The notes under the pieces: model-generated | Database searches by the model: none | What the model was told of the DNA's origin: nothing | The model's input: only the letters and a program-made list of their open reading frames with translations | Source of the DNA: Pseudomonas sp. CBZ-4 | Lineage (GTDB): Bacteria > Pseudomonadota > Gammaproteobacteria > Pseudomonadales > Pseudomonadaceae | Length of the DNA: 64,000 nucleotides | Assembly: GCF_000346755.1 (NCBI RefSeq) | Contig: NZ_ANNV01000148.1 | Coordinates: 1 to 64,000, forward strand | Direction of reading: 5' to 3' | Shown here: positions 26,953-35,822 of the stretch, piece by piece | Numbering within the stretch: the stretch's first letter is position 1 | Layout of the letters: the number at the start of each line of letters is the position of its first letter | Translations under genes and position numbers: made by a program

Positions 26953-28926
26953 TCAGGGAAGGGACGCGGGATGGCTCAGGAACGCTTCGATTTCTGCGTA
27001 GGGCATTGGTTTGGCAAAGTAATACCCCTGAAAAATATCGCAGCGACTGCCCTTCAGGAAATCCACCTGAGACGCCGTTTCCACGCCTTCGGCGACCACC
27101 GTCAGGCTGAGGTGATGGGCCATGGAAATAATGCCTTGGGTGATCGCGGCATCGTGATTATCGGTGGTGATTTCCTGGATGAACGAGCGGTCAATCTTGA
27201 TCTTGTCGATGGGCAAACGCTTGAGGTAGCTGAGGCTGGAAAAACCGGTGCCGAAATCATCAAGCGCAATGCGCACCCCCAACATCTTGAGCCGGTGCAA
27301 GGTTTCAATTGCCTGTTCAGCGTTATGCAACAGAAGCGACTCGGTGATCTCCAGCTCCAACTGCTCACCACTGAGACCATGTTTCTCCAGGGTGGCCTGG
27401 ACACACTGGACGAAATTGCCACGCTGAAAATGCATCGGCGAAATATTCACCGCCATCGAGATGCCGGTGATGCCCTGCTCGCCTAACTGACGCAGCTGCG
27501 CGCAGGCCGTATCGAGTACCCAAAGGCTCAGCGGGATAATCTGACCACTGTCCTCTGCCACCGGTACAAACACCGCTGGCGAGATAAATCCTTTTTCGGG
27601 ATGCTCCCAGCGCAGCAACGCTTCGATCCCGACCACCTGTAACGTTCGCGCGTCTATCTGCGGTTGATAATGCAACTTGAACGACTGGGTTTCGATTGCC
27701 TTCTGCAGGTCATTGCGCAGGCTCGCGTGCTCGCAAACACGCTGATTGAGATCGCTGGTGTACCACTGAAAATTGTTGCGCCCTTGCTGCTTGGCTTTGT
27801 ACATGGCCATGTCAGCCTGCTGGATCAGCTGCATCGGCTGCTCGATGTGACCATCGCTCAGGGGGATGCCGACACTTGCACTTACGTGCAGGTCAATGCC
27901 CTGGATGCAGTAGGGTCTGGCAATGCTGGCCATCAATCGCTCCGTCACCGGAACGACGTCTTCATCACGAAGCAGGTCCGGCAGCAGAACGATAAATTCG
28001 TCACCGCCCATGCGCACGATGGTGTCACCGGGACGAACCTGCTGGGTCATACGCTGCGCCACCTCAATCAGCACCTGATCGCCGAAGTAGTGTCCGATCG
28101 AATCGTTGATGGATTTGAATCCATCCAGATCAATGCAAATCACCGCCAGACGACGCTTACGCCGACGACTGATGTGACAATCCAGCATAAGCCGGTCTTC
28201 AAGAGAGACACGGTTAAGCAAACCGGTCAGCCGATCATGGCAGGCGTTGAAGCTCAACTGGCGCTCGTAGTGCTTCTGCTCGCTGATGTCCCTGGCAACT
28301 CCGAATACCCCGACGATCTCGCCATTGACCATGATCGGCAGGTTGGAAATGTCCATGGTCAACAGCTTGTCGCTCACGTCGCGAACCCGTGCCTCGAAGC
28401 GCTGGGGCTCTCCGGTGCTGGCTGCAGAGAAATGCCGACTGACCCGTTGCAGGTCTTCTTCGACCACCAGATTGGCAAAGTGATGACCGATGAAGTCGGT
28501 TGCGGTAAGCGGCTTGAGCTTCAAGCCCGCTGGATTCACACTCTGGATGTTGCCGGCCAGATCGAGGGCGAACACCGGGTTTGGGTTATAGGTGAACAAA
28601 GAACGAAAACGTTGTTCGCTTTCCTCCAGACGTTGGCCGTCACGTTCATGGCGGATCGCAATGGCTGCCAGTTGGGCCGCGCAGGCCAGTCGCTGAATCT
28701 GCGCCTCGTCCGGCGCATGGGCGCGGTTCTGGTACAGGGCAAATGTACCCAACACGCATCCTTGATGGGAGAGCAAAGGCACCGACCAGCAGGAACGCAG
28801 GTTATGCCCCAGCGCCAGGCCGCGAAAACGCTCCCAGCTTGGGTCCCGGGCGATGTCTTCGGTGACCACCAGCTCGCGACGGAACGCTGCGGTGCCGCAG
28901 GTTCCTTCCTGTGGACCAATGGCCAT
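26953..28926 (-). pseudogene. GGDEF-EAL protein with GAF and PAS domains, 5'-truncated
   Basis: About 657 residues remain. They open in mid-GAF domain (GPQEGTCGTAAFRRELVV), then PAS (about 110-225), GGDEF (VRMGGDEFIVLLPD near 310) and EAL (IEALLRWEHPEKG, ITESLLL, DDFGTGFSSLSYLK). Both catalytic domains keep their signature residues, so cyclic-di-GMP synthesis or breakdown could survive. GAF-like coding continues about 10 residues upstream of the first ATG to a TGA near 28957, then similarity is lost, showing that the true N-terminus was removed. It may still be expressed from the internal ATG, which has no obvious ribosome site. Confidence 0.75.
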
Positions 28927-28969
28927 TCCATGACTGAAATCTCGTGCGGCGGGTATTCATGGTGGTTCC

Positions 28970-29110
28970 TGAGGACTGCCGAGACCATCGATCTTCAAAG
29001 AGTCTGAAAAAGTGGCCGGCCGGGCACAATCCGCTCGCACTCCGGTCGCGCACTTTATAAAGCACCGACCTAGCCACAAAAAAGGCTCAGATCCACCATA
29101 AGAAACCGTA
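28970..29110. other. Junction region, no gene seen
   Basis: A short stretch between two broken genes (truncated GGDEF-EAL and LLM remnant). I see no coding sequence or repeat that would explain the breakpoints. Confidence 0.4.
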
Positions 29111-29760
29111 TCAGATTGCTCCCATTCGGCCGGCTTCGCTGTCCTCAAGTCGCGGCAAAATTTCTCGGCCAACTTCTTCCACCACCTGAGCGGCATCGCG
29201 TTCGCCGTACTTGAAATTCAAAACCACATGGTTGACACCGGCCGCACTGAGTCCTTCGAGAAACTGCAGGATCACATTGCACCCGGCGCGCAATATCAAG
29301 TGAATTGGGCTCGGTGAATGGTCGGGATGTTCGGCCATTTCGATGTAAAGCGACTGCACGAAAGGCTTGAACACACCCGGTGCATAAGCTGTTACCGCTG
29401 CCTGCCAGCGTGCGACCATTTCCGCCTGCAATTGAAGACCGCGTGGGTAAGTGATCCAGCCATCGGAATTACGCGCAATCCCCATCGGCTGACCGCTGTC
29501 TCGGTCACCAGCGTCGGCAGGTGACTGGCGGGCTTGGGTATCTCACACCGAACATTTCGCCGTAAGGGGATTGCAGGAACTCCACGGCCCGGTCCCCCAA
29601 TTCCACGACCAACACCAGGCGGCCACCGGACAGGCAATACACTGAGGCCGAAGCCTTGGCCGTGGGCAGCGGGTGGCGCAAGGTGAGTATGGAAGGGCCG
29701 CGTGGGATCTACTCTGCTGGTATTGATCCACTTACGGCATTAGGTATTGAGGCATGGTTG
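29111..29760 (-). pseudogene. Luciferase-like monooxygenase, middle and C-terminal remnant
   Basis: The minus strand gives, in several frames, WINTSR, then SILTLRHPLPTAKASAS and SGGRLVLVVELGDRAVEF (the central LLM barrel strands), then after a deletion NSDGWITYPRGLQLQAEM through the C-terminal GVNHVVLNFKYGERDAA. At least one stop, one frameshift and one internal deletion break the gene. The part that is missing at its 5' end corresponds closely to what remains at 280-600, on the same strand. Confidence 0.65.
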
Positions 29761-30227
29761 GCTGACGAGTGCAGGCGTGACGTAAAACTGCAGATCCAAG
29801 CCGAACGATAGCGACTTCGCGCCCCTAAGCCTGCTCGCCGACGTCAGCTGCACACGAAACCTGCTCAATTAATGACCAGCACATTGCAAGCCCTGTATTC
29901 CGCAGTGCCTGGGTCATTATCCACAGATATACCCACGCCCTTTGTGGATAGCTTTGACGCCTATACGCGCACTCCTAAGAAAAGCAGAGGCACTCTGCGG
30001 CCCGCGCAGCTCCCAATGGCTATTCGATCCTGGTATCTCCAAGAAGACTACCTCTACGCGGGAAGGCTCCGTCGGCCTGACGAGTACAAACCGATGGGTA
30101 CCCTGTCGATGGCTTGTAAGAGAAGAGCACCTTAGATACTGAAAGCACCAAGAAAGGGCGACAACGTCGTCCTAAAAAACGTGCTAGAGAGCGCCAAAGC
30201 TGGCTTCAGCTCTACACGGAAACAATG
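29761..30227. other. No gene assigned
   Basis: A plus-strand frame from 29872 to 30135 is open but resembles nothing I know and has no ribosome site. The stretch probably represents the scar of earlier insertions next to the tRNA attachment site. Confidence 0.4.
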
Positions 30228-30320
30228 AGGATTCCACCGAAAGCCAGACGATTTGTGGGAGTAAAACCGATAGAAAATAAAAAGGGGTCGCGAAATAAAA
30301 TCTCGCAACCCCTTGAATTA
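30228..30320. repeat. Left copy of island-end repeat, including a tRNA-terminator-like hairpin
   Basis: Starting at GAGGATTCCACC, this stretch aligns with 61170-61260 beside the intact tRNA. Shared parts are the integrase-arm-like word ATTTGTGGGAGTAAAA (30251-30266) and the hairpin AAGGGGT...ACCCCTT (30282-30314). It lies outside the tRNA fragment, so the duplication is longer than the att core. Confidence 0.65.
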
Positions 30321-30367
30321 TATGGTCGGGACGGAGTGATTCGAACACTCTACCCCTAGCACCCCAT
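30321..30367. repeat. Island attachment site: duplicated 3' part of tRNA-Pro
   Basis: Positions 30323-30367 match the 3' 45 bases of the intact tRNA-Pro at 61262-61306 with a single difference (T at 30351 against G). The match ends inside the anticodon loop, after CCCCAT. Direct-repeat orientation and the adjacent integrase identify it as the distal att site. It cannot fold as a tRNA. Confidence 0.9.
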
Positions 30368-30492
30368 CTCCTTTTTCATACTTCTTGAAAGCTTCCAAAA
30401 TTTTACTCTGGATTTTTCTAAGCTAGTATTTACTTGAGTTCCAGCGGTGTTCTGCTCTACGAGAGTCCAGTAACGTCCATCAAGAGCCGACG

Positions 30493-30509
30493 TTTTTGTG
30501 GGGGTAAAA
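30493..30509. promoter_or_regulatory. Putative integrase arm-type site
   Basis: TTTTTGTGGGGGTAAAA recurs in near-identical form at 30251-30266 and 61189-61205, next to both att sites. Such G-run/A-run words flanking att cores are typical of arm-binding sites of P4-type integrases; binding is inferred. Confidence 0.45.
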
Positions 30510-30527
30510 GTAGGGGGAGTCCATTTC

Positions 30528-31982
30528 ATGGCCAAAATTACCATCAAAGAACTCGAGTCGCTGACCGCCAATGATGCCGGCCGCATCCTCAGGGAGGATG
30601 GCAATCTGGCCGGTCGAATCTCAGTCCGTAAGGACGGTGTGTCGGTCAGCTTTTTCTATCGCTATCGCTGGGGCGAGCAGAATAAAGAGTACTCCTGCGG
30701 GTCCTGGCCGCGCAAATCTCTGACTGACATCCGTAAAGCACGCAACCAGGCCCGGGCGCTCATCGATGAGCAAATCAATCCCAACGAGCAAAAGAAAACC
30801 GCCAAGGCACAGGCATACGCCGCTGCTAACGTAGAGGCCGAACAAGTAAAAACGACGAAGGTGCAAACGCTGACCGTCCAAGATCTGGCCAAGGCGTGGC
30901 TGTTGGATGGCGTGGCGCGCAAAGACGGCAATGTTGAATTGCAGCGCCGTTTTAACAAGGACCTATACCCGGCGCTCGGCAAGACATCGGTGAGCAGTGT
31001 GTCCGAGCACGATGTTCGGGCATTGATCCGGGTGGTCGTCAGCCGCGGTGCTCACCGGCAAGCCATCAGCTTTTTCGCCGACCTCACCCAGATGTTCAGC
31101 TGGGCCAGAAAGCGCCAACCTTGGCGGGCCTTGTTGATCGAGGGCGATCCGACGGAACTGGTCGACATCACCCCATTGATTCCTGCTGACTACGAGGCGG
31201 AACGAAGCAGGATCCTTTCGGCCACAGAGCTGCTGGAACTGCATAACCGCTTCCAACAAATGACCGCCGATTACAACGCCCTCCCCGCCGGTCAAAAGTA
31301 CGAGGGCATTCGACCGTTAAAGAAAGAAACCCAACTCGCGCTCTGGATCAGCCTGGGTACGCTGTGCCGGATTGGCGAGTTACTGCAGGCCGAATGGAAA
31401 AATGTCGATCTGGACCAGCAGACGTGGTTCCTCCCCAGTGAAAACGTCAAAGGCACTCGCGGCAAGAAACAGGACCACCATGTCTTCCTCTCCCCCTTCG
31501 CCCTGCATTTCTTTCAGGAACTGAAGACCCTAACGGGACATTCCCAATGGTGCTTTCCGAACAAGCTCGATGATGGGCATGTGGACGTAAAAGTGGTGAG
31601 TAAACAGGTCGGCGATCGCCAGGCGCGGTTCAAAAACCGCAAGGCCCTCTCCAGACGGCGTCATGACGATACGCTGGTCCTTGCCGACGGCCAGAACGGT
31701 GACTGGACACCGCATGACCTACGCCGTACAGGCGCGACCATGATGCAGGCCTTGGGTATCAGCCTGGACGTCATCGATCGCTGCCAAAACCATGTGCTAG
31801 CCGGCTCCCGAGTGAGGCGCCACTACCTGCATCACGACTATGCCGAAGAGAAGAAACGCGCCTGGAACCTGCTGGGCGATCGGCTCGGTGCGGTGTTGTC
31901 CTCAACCTACGAGCACACACTGACCGAGTCGATGATGTCTTTTCCAGCCTACACCGCCGCTGAATCCTTGCCGCCTTCTTAA
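30528..31982 (+). CDS. int: Tyrosine recombinase/integrase, P4 type
   Basis: A 484-residue integrase. The N-terminal DUF4102-like arm-binding domain (about 1-110) is followed by a core-binding domain and the catalytic domain with CRIGELLQAEW (first Arg near 280), PHDLRRTGATMM (His-Leu-Arg-Arg near 396-399) and the Tyr of RRHYLHHDYAEE near 432. AGGGGGAG ahead of ATG 30528 decides the start. It reads into the island 160 bases from the tRNA-Pro-derived att site, and is the enzyme expected to insert and excise the island. Confidence 0.93.
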   Translation: MAKITIKELESLTANDAGRILREDGNLAGRISVRKDGVSVSFFYRYRWGEQNKEYSCGSWPRKSLTDIRKARNQARALIDEQINPNEQKKTAKAQAYAAANVEAEQVKTTKVQTLTVQDLAKAWLLDGVARKDGNVELQRRFNKDLYPALGKTSVSSVSEHDVRALIRVVVSRGAHRQAISFFADLTQMFSWARKRQPWRALLIEGDPTELVDITPLIPADYEAERSRILSATELLELHNRFQQMTADYNALPAGQKYEGIRPLKKETQLALWISLGTLCRIGELLQAEWKNVDLDQQTWFLPSENVKGTRGKKQDHHVFLSPFALHFFQELKTLTGHSQWCFPNKLDDGHVDVKVVSKQVGDRQARFKNRKALSRRRHDDTLVLADGQNGDWTPHDLRRTGATMMQALGISLDVIDRCQNHVLAGSRVRRHYLHHDYAEEKKRAWNLLGDRLGAVLSSTYEHTLTESMMSFPAYTAAESLPPS

Positions 31983-32066
31983 GAAGGATTCTTTAGTGCT
32001 GAGTCCTCATAGCTTCGTAGACATCTCCGAGCGATTTCTTCAGCTCGATTTCAACCCGTCATGATC

Positions 32067-32097
32067 GGCAGTAATCGGCCGATTCTGTTGAAAAAGT
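32067..32097 (+). repeat. Left terminal inverted repeat of the IS
   Basis: Begins GGCAG and ends TTGAAAAAGT; the inner 25 bases (32073-32097) are an exact reverse complement of 33673-33697. Confidence 0.85.
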
Positions 32098-32156
32098 AGC
32101 TCCCCTGTCTGGCCTGCGGCAAAATCTCTGCATTGGCCAGCAGGGAAGCACGCAGC

Positions 32157-33530
32157 ATGATGGGACAGTTATCGAGTGGGCAGGATCGGCTGTTTTACTC
32201 GTTCAACCTTGAAGATCACATTCCAGCCAATCACCTTCTGCGCAGCATTGATCGGTGTCTCGATCTGAGCGACCTGCGCCATTACCTCGCCGATTTTTAT
32301 AGCCCGATCGGGCGTCCGTCGATTGATCCTGAACTGATGATTCGCATGCTGATCGTGGGCTATTGCTACGGCATTCGCTCAGAGCGGCGGTTGTGCGAAG
32401 AGGCCCATTTGAACCTGGCGTATCGCTGGTTCTGCCGGTTAAGCCTTGAAGATGAAGTCCCCAACCACTCGACCTTTTCCAAAAATAGACACGGCCGTTT
32501 TCGGGACAGCGATCTCTTTCGCTGGCTGTTCAATGAAGTGCTGCGTCGTTGCATGGACGCAGGCTTGGTCAAAGGTGAAGGCTTTGCCGTAGACGCCAGC
32601 ATCATCAAAGCGGATGCCAGCCGGCAGCGCGGCGTACCGGGAGATGAACAGGTCAATTGGAGCAATCCATCCCTGAGCACTCGCGCCGTGCGTGAGTACC
32701 TTGAGGGACTCGATGAAGAGGCTTTGGTCGAAACGCTACCGAAGCGCCTGTCGCTGACGGATCTTCAGGCCCGCTGGACCGCTGCTCCAGGCGGCCCAGC
32801 GTTCTACGCTTACTCCACGAATTATCTGATCGATACCGAACACGGTGTCATCGTGGATGTGGAACCCACACCGGCTCATCGAACCGCAGAAGTCGAGAGC
32901 ACCAAGACGATGATCGAACGGGTCGAAGCGCAGTTCGACATCAAGCCGGAGCGTCTCATTGGCGATACCGCTTACGGTACAGCGCCGATGCTGGCCTGGA
33001 TGGTGGAGGAAAAAGACATCGAACCGCATGTGCCGGTGTGGGACAAAACTGAGCGCAAGAACGACAGCTTTTCGAGTAACGATTTCCACTGGAATGAAGA
33101 GGCTGAGGAATACCGCTGCCCAGCCGGCAACGTATTACGCAGCGAATGGCGAGCCTTCAAAAACGAGCGTTCGCACGTCACCAAAGCCAACACCATCATC
33201 TTCCGCTCCCGGCAGACCGACTGCGCGACGTGTCCGATGAAAGCCAAGTGCTGCCCGAACACGTCGATTCGCAAGATTGCTCGCAGCGTTCATGAAGCCG
33301 CTCGTGATGTCGCTCGACGCATCGCAGCAACACCGGCGTATCAGCGCTCTCGCCACGAGCGTAAGAAGCTCGAAATGTTGTTTGCCCACCTCAAGCGCAT
33401 CCTGAAACTGGATCGCTTGCGACTATGTGGCATGAGTGGCGCGTCCGATGAGTTCACGCTGGCGGCCGCGGTACAGAACTTGCGTCGACTGGCCATACTT
33501 ACATCTCAAGGGCCGCCTGCCCCGGGATAG
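32157..33530 (+). CDS. tnp: IS1182-family DDE transposase
   Basis: A transposase of about 457 residues. The N-terminal DUF772 domain has SIDPELMIRMLIVGYCYGIR and VPNHSTFSKNR. The DDE catalytic acids are in FAVDASIIKADA, LIGDTAYGTAP and the late RKKLEMLFAHLKRIL. A cysteine cluster (CATCPMKAKCCP) precedes the last block, as in the family. ATG 32157 is used; the frame is open further upstream to a TTG. No frameshift is visible, so the element may be active. Confidence 0.92.
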   Translation: MMGQLSSGQDRLFYSFNLEDHIPANHLLRSIDRCLDLSDLRHYLADFYSPIGRPSIDPELMIRMLIVGYCYGIRSERRLCEEAHLNLAYRWFCRLSLEDEVPNHSTFSKNRHGRFRDSDLFRWLFNEVLRRCMDAGLVKGEGFAVDASIIKADASRQRGVPGDEQVNWSNPSLSTRAVREYLEGLDEEALVETLPKRLSLTDLQARWTAAPGGPAFYAYSTNYLIDTEHGVIVDVEPTPAHRTAEVESTKTMIERVEAQFDIKPERLIGDTAYGTAPMLAWMVEEKDIEPHVPVWDKTERKNDSFSSNDFHWNEEAEEYRCPAGNVLRSEWRAFKNERSHVTKANTIIFRSRQTDCATCPMKAKCCPNTSIRKIARSVHEAARDVARRIAATPAYQRSRHERKKLEMLFAHLKRILKLDRLRLCGMSGASDEFTLAAAVQNLRRLAILTSQGPPAPG

Positions 33531-33672
33531 ATGCGCCTGCACTCAGCCAAAAACCTCAAATTGACCCAATAACAAAGCAACAAAAGTCAACGAAGGGCCG
33601 AGAAACCACTCAATGTGGTGAGTAGGTTCTCCGGTGGTGGCCGTGCCTGAGTTCAGGTGATCTGAAAATCTG

Positions 33673-33703
33673 ACTTTTTCAACAGAATCGGCCGATTTCT
33701 GCC
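33673..33703 (-). repeat. Right terminal inverted repeat of the IS
   Basis: Exact reverse complement of the left end over 25 bases, extended to 31 with one mismatch. Confidence 0.85.
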
Positions 33704-33871
33704 TGTCGCCGCCGTCGGCTATGTGGCTTGGGACTGGCGAACAGTTAAGCATTGAGATTTTTGGACAGAGTGATGGTGTTAAGCCAGTCCACGATACGAC
33801 TACCGTCCCCTAATGTTTAAGGCTTGAATCAACACGAACCGCTCGGGAGACCAATTCGGTTCAATGCCAGG

Positions 33872-33907
33872 CAAGCGAGGCAAGCGAGCCAAGTGAGCCA
33901 AGTGAGC
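33872..33907. repeat. Four tandem 9-base repeats (CAAGYGAGS)
   Basis: CAAGCGAGG, CAAGCGAGC, CAAGTGAGC, CAAGTGAGC in a row just downstream of the hypothetical gene at 33916. Function unknown; possibly iteron-like or slippage-generated. Confidence 0.6.
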
Positions 33908-33915
33908 GTGCCCAC

Positions 33916-34248
33916 TTACATAGACTTGACCGACACCACTTCTACAAACCTGAACTTTTTCCTGGCCGTTTTAGTAGCTTCTTGCTCTGCCACTAGGGAA
34001 CTCAGCGTATCGGCCTCATGTACCATCTCGTGCATCTTGCCTTCAAATTCATTTCCCACCCGCAGCGTGACTCTCAGCCTGGGCGTAAAGCCTATTGAGA
34101 CTGTCTTTTTCTTCGCAGCCTTCACCGGTTGCACAATCACGACATCCGCGACAGTGTCTTGCACATGCGGGTTAATAGCCGGCGCAGAGGACTCAGAACC
34201 ACCGAATAGCGCACGGCGCATCTCCTCTTCCATCAACTCTGTATTCAT
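33916..34248 (-). CDS. Hypothetical island protein
   Basis: A 110-residue frame starting MNTELMEEEMRRALFGGSES, with a lysine-rich centre (PVKAAKKKTVS) and a C-terminal part ending KFRFVEVVSVKSM. It has protein-like composition and resembles conserved small genes near the integrase end of integrative elements, but I cannot name a family. The frame stays open upstream to 34395, without a better start. It lies 215 bases downstream of the histidine kinase on the same strand. Confidence 0.5.
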   Translation of the reverse strand: MNTELMEEEMRRALFGGSESSAPAINPHVQDTVADVVIVQPVKAAKKKTVSIGFTPRLRVTLRVGNEFEGKMHEMVHEADTLSSLVAEQEATKTARKKFRFVEVVSVKSM

Positions 34249-34463
34249 ACCATTTCTCAGAAGGACGTTATGTACAACCTGACCGATTCTATCAGCTCGG
34301 CCGGACTCCGTAGTAAGGCGTCGCTGGGTCAGACCTGAAGCGGTAGAGGGCCACCAGATACCGGCGAGCGTCAGCATCTGGCCAATCTGTTGCATCGACC
34401 GGTTGAATCCACAGCCGAACCATGCCGTTATAGGCAGCTCACCTGATAAAGCCGGAGCAATGC

Positions 34464-35822
34464 TTACGTCCGCGACACCCGAAAAATCAGGCCTGGGTCA
34501 GCTTTGAGCACAGACAATGTCCAGCCATGGGCCAAGGCTATCTCCTGGCAAATGGGCAGGCCCAGTCCGGCACCATGATCTCGCCTGTGGGCGGCGCGCC
34601 AGAATCGCTCGAACAACAAAGGCAGTTGAGCACTATCGATGCCTGCCCCCCTGTCCCGTACGACAACTGTGTCGTTTTGAATGTCCATACTTACAACTGT
34701 CTTGGCGGGAGCATGCTGTATAGCGTTCTCCAGCAGATTCTTCAGCAAGGTGAATAATGCTCCACGGTCGGCCCTCCACTTCACATTGTCTGCAGCGGAT
34801 ATTCTCAAGCACACGTCAGCGGCTTCAGCCATGCGCTGCAAGTAGCAGATGACCTCTTCGGCAATCTCTTGCACCCGAACGACGGTGAAAATGTAGTTGT
34901 GCGCCTCGCTTGCTTCCGCCAGGAGCAGAAGTTGCTGCACTTGGCGGGTCATGTATTCGACGTCACTCAACAGAGCGTCACGATGGGTCCCGGCATCCTC
35001 CCTCAATTCGATTTGCGCACGGATCAGTGCCAGGGGCGTCTTCAATTCGTGCGCGGCGTTGCCGAGAAACTCCTGCTGCACGCGATAGCCTCGTTCGAGG
35101 CGATCCAGCACTTGATTGAAACTGTCGACTAGTGGCGCGATCTCCGACGGTACGGCTTCTGTGCTCAGACGGGAATTCAGGGAGCGTGGAGAGATGGCTG
35201 TCGCGGACTTTGACACCTCTTGTAGGGGCTTGAGGGTGTAACGCAAAGTGATGTAGGTGCACACACCAAAAGCAACGAGCAGCACAAGGCTGAACACGAT
35301 GATGCCAGCGCCTACCAGCGGCAAGGCAACGCGATGGAGCAGCCCCATGAACCTTGTGCTGACAGCGACCTGGAGATACCACGTCCTGCCATCATGCACA
35401 GCGGGTTCGGTGGCACCGTACAGCGTCGCACCCTTGTGCTCGAAGTCGAAGCGACCACGCTCCAGGCGAAGCAGGTCTCCGTCAGTTGGCCAGAATTGCT
35501 CCCCGGCACTCGATAGCAACGCCACGCGTCCGGCTTCGTCCAGAATTCGATAAGCGACTTCACGCTGAAGGCTGACGTAGACCCACCCCAGCTCATCAGC
35601 GTCCTCGTAGAATCCAACGGGCCTGCCATCGCCGTCGAAGCGGATATCCTCCGCCATTTCCTCCGCGAGGTTGGCGAAGTCCATTCGTGCCAGAACACTG
35701 CTCTGCAGCGCTACAGCAGCAGCGATCACCAGCAACGTGATGCTGAATAACATGCCGGCCACATAGGCCAGCAGGATTTTCAGTCTCAGGCTATTGGGCT
35801 GAATCATCTTCACGAAGCGCAT
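34464..35822 (-). CDS. Sensor histidine kinase
   Basis: A 452-residue membrane kinase. Transmembrane helices lie near 12-35 and 160-190 around a periplasmic sensor of about 125 residues; a HAMP linker follows (YTLKPLQEVSKSATAISPRS). The phospho-acceptor is in GNAAHELKTPLALIRAQ (His near 258); the ATPase domain has NLLENAIQHAP, RDRGAGID and HGAGLGLPICQ. AGAGG eight bases before ATG 35822 selects this start, inside the end of the response regulator gene. Third gene of the mipA-RR-HK operon, divergent from an RND pump it probably controls. Ligand unknown. Confidence 0.92.
   Translation of the reverse strand: MRFVKMIQPNSLRLKILLAYVAGMLFSITLLVIAAAVALQSSVLARMDFANLAEEMAEDIRFDGDGRPVGFYEDADELGWVYVSLQREVAYRILDEAGRVALLSSAGEQFWPTDGDLLRLERGRFDFEHKGATLYGATEPAVHDGRTWYLQVAVSTRFMGLLHRVALPLVGAGIIVFSLVLLVAFGVCTYITLRYTLKPLQEVSKSATAISPRSLNSRLSTEAVPSEIAPLVDSFNQVLDRLERGYRVQQEFLGNAAHELKTPLALIRAQIELREDAGTHRDALLSDVEYMTRQVQQLLLLAEASEAHNYIFTVVRVQEIAEEVICYLQRMAEAADVCLRISAADNVKWRADRGALFTLLKNLLENAIQHAPAKTVVSMDIQNDTVVVRDRGAGIDSAQLPLLFERFWRAAHRRDHGAGLGLPICQEIALAHGWTLSVLKADPGLIFRVSRT

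Larger units (their letters stand above)
32067..33703 (+). mobile_element. IS1182-family insertion sequence, apparently complete
   Basis: A 1637-base element with one transposase gene and matching ends. The 31-base terminal repeats (32067-32097 and 33673-33703) differ at one position. Their outer half contains the self-complementary word AATCGGCCGATT. No clear target duplication is seen in the immediate flanks, which fits family members that insert at palindromes. It interrupts the stretch between the integrase and the next island gene. Confidence 0.85.

Noticed and set aside
29872..30135. 87-codon plus-strand frame as a gene
   Set aside because: No ribosome site, no recognisable similarity and location in a scarred region beside the att site.
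30321..30367. Second tRNA-Pro gene
   Set aside because: Only the 3' arm and part of the anticodon loop are present; sequence diverges after CCCCAT, so no cloverleaf can form.
34248..34395. Longer start for the hypothetical gene at 33916
   Set aside because: The extra 49 codons have no ribosome site and poor composition compared with the part from ATG 34248.
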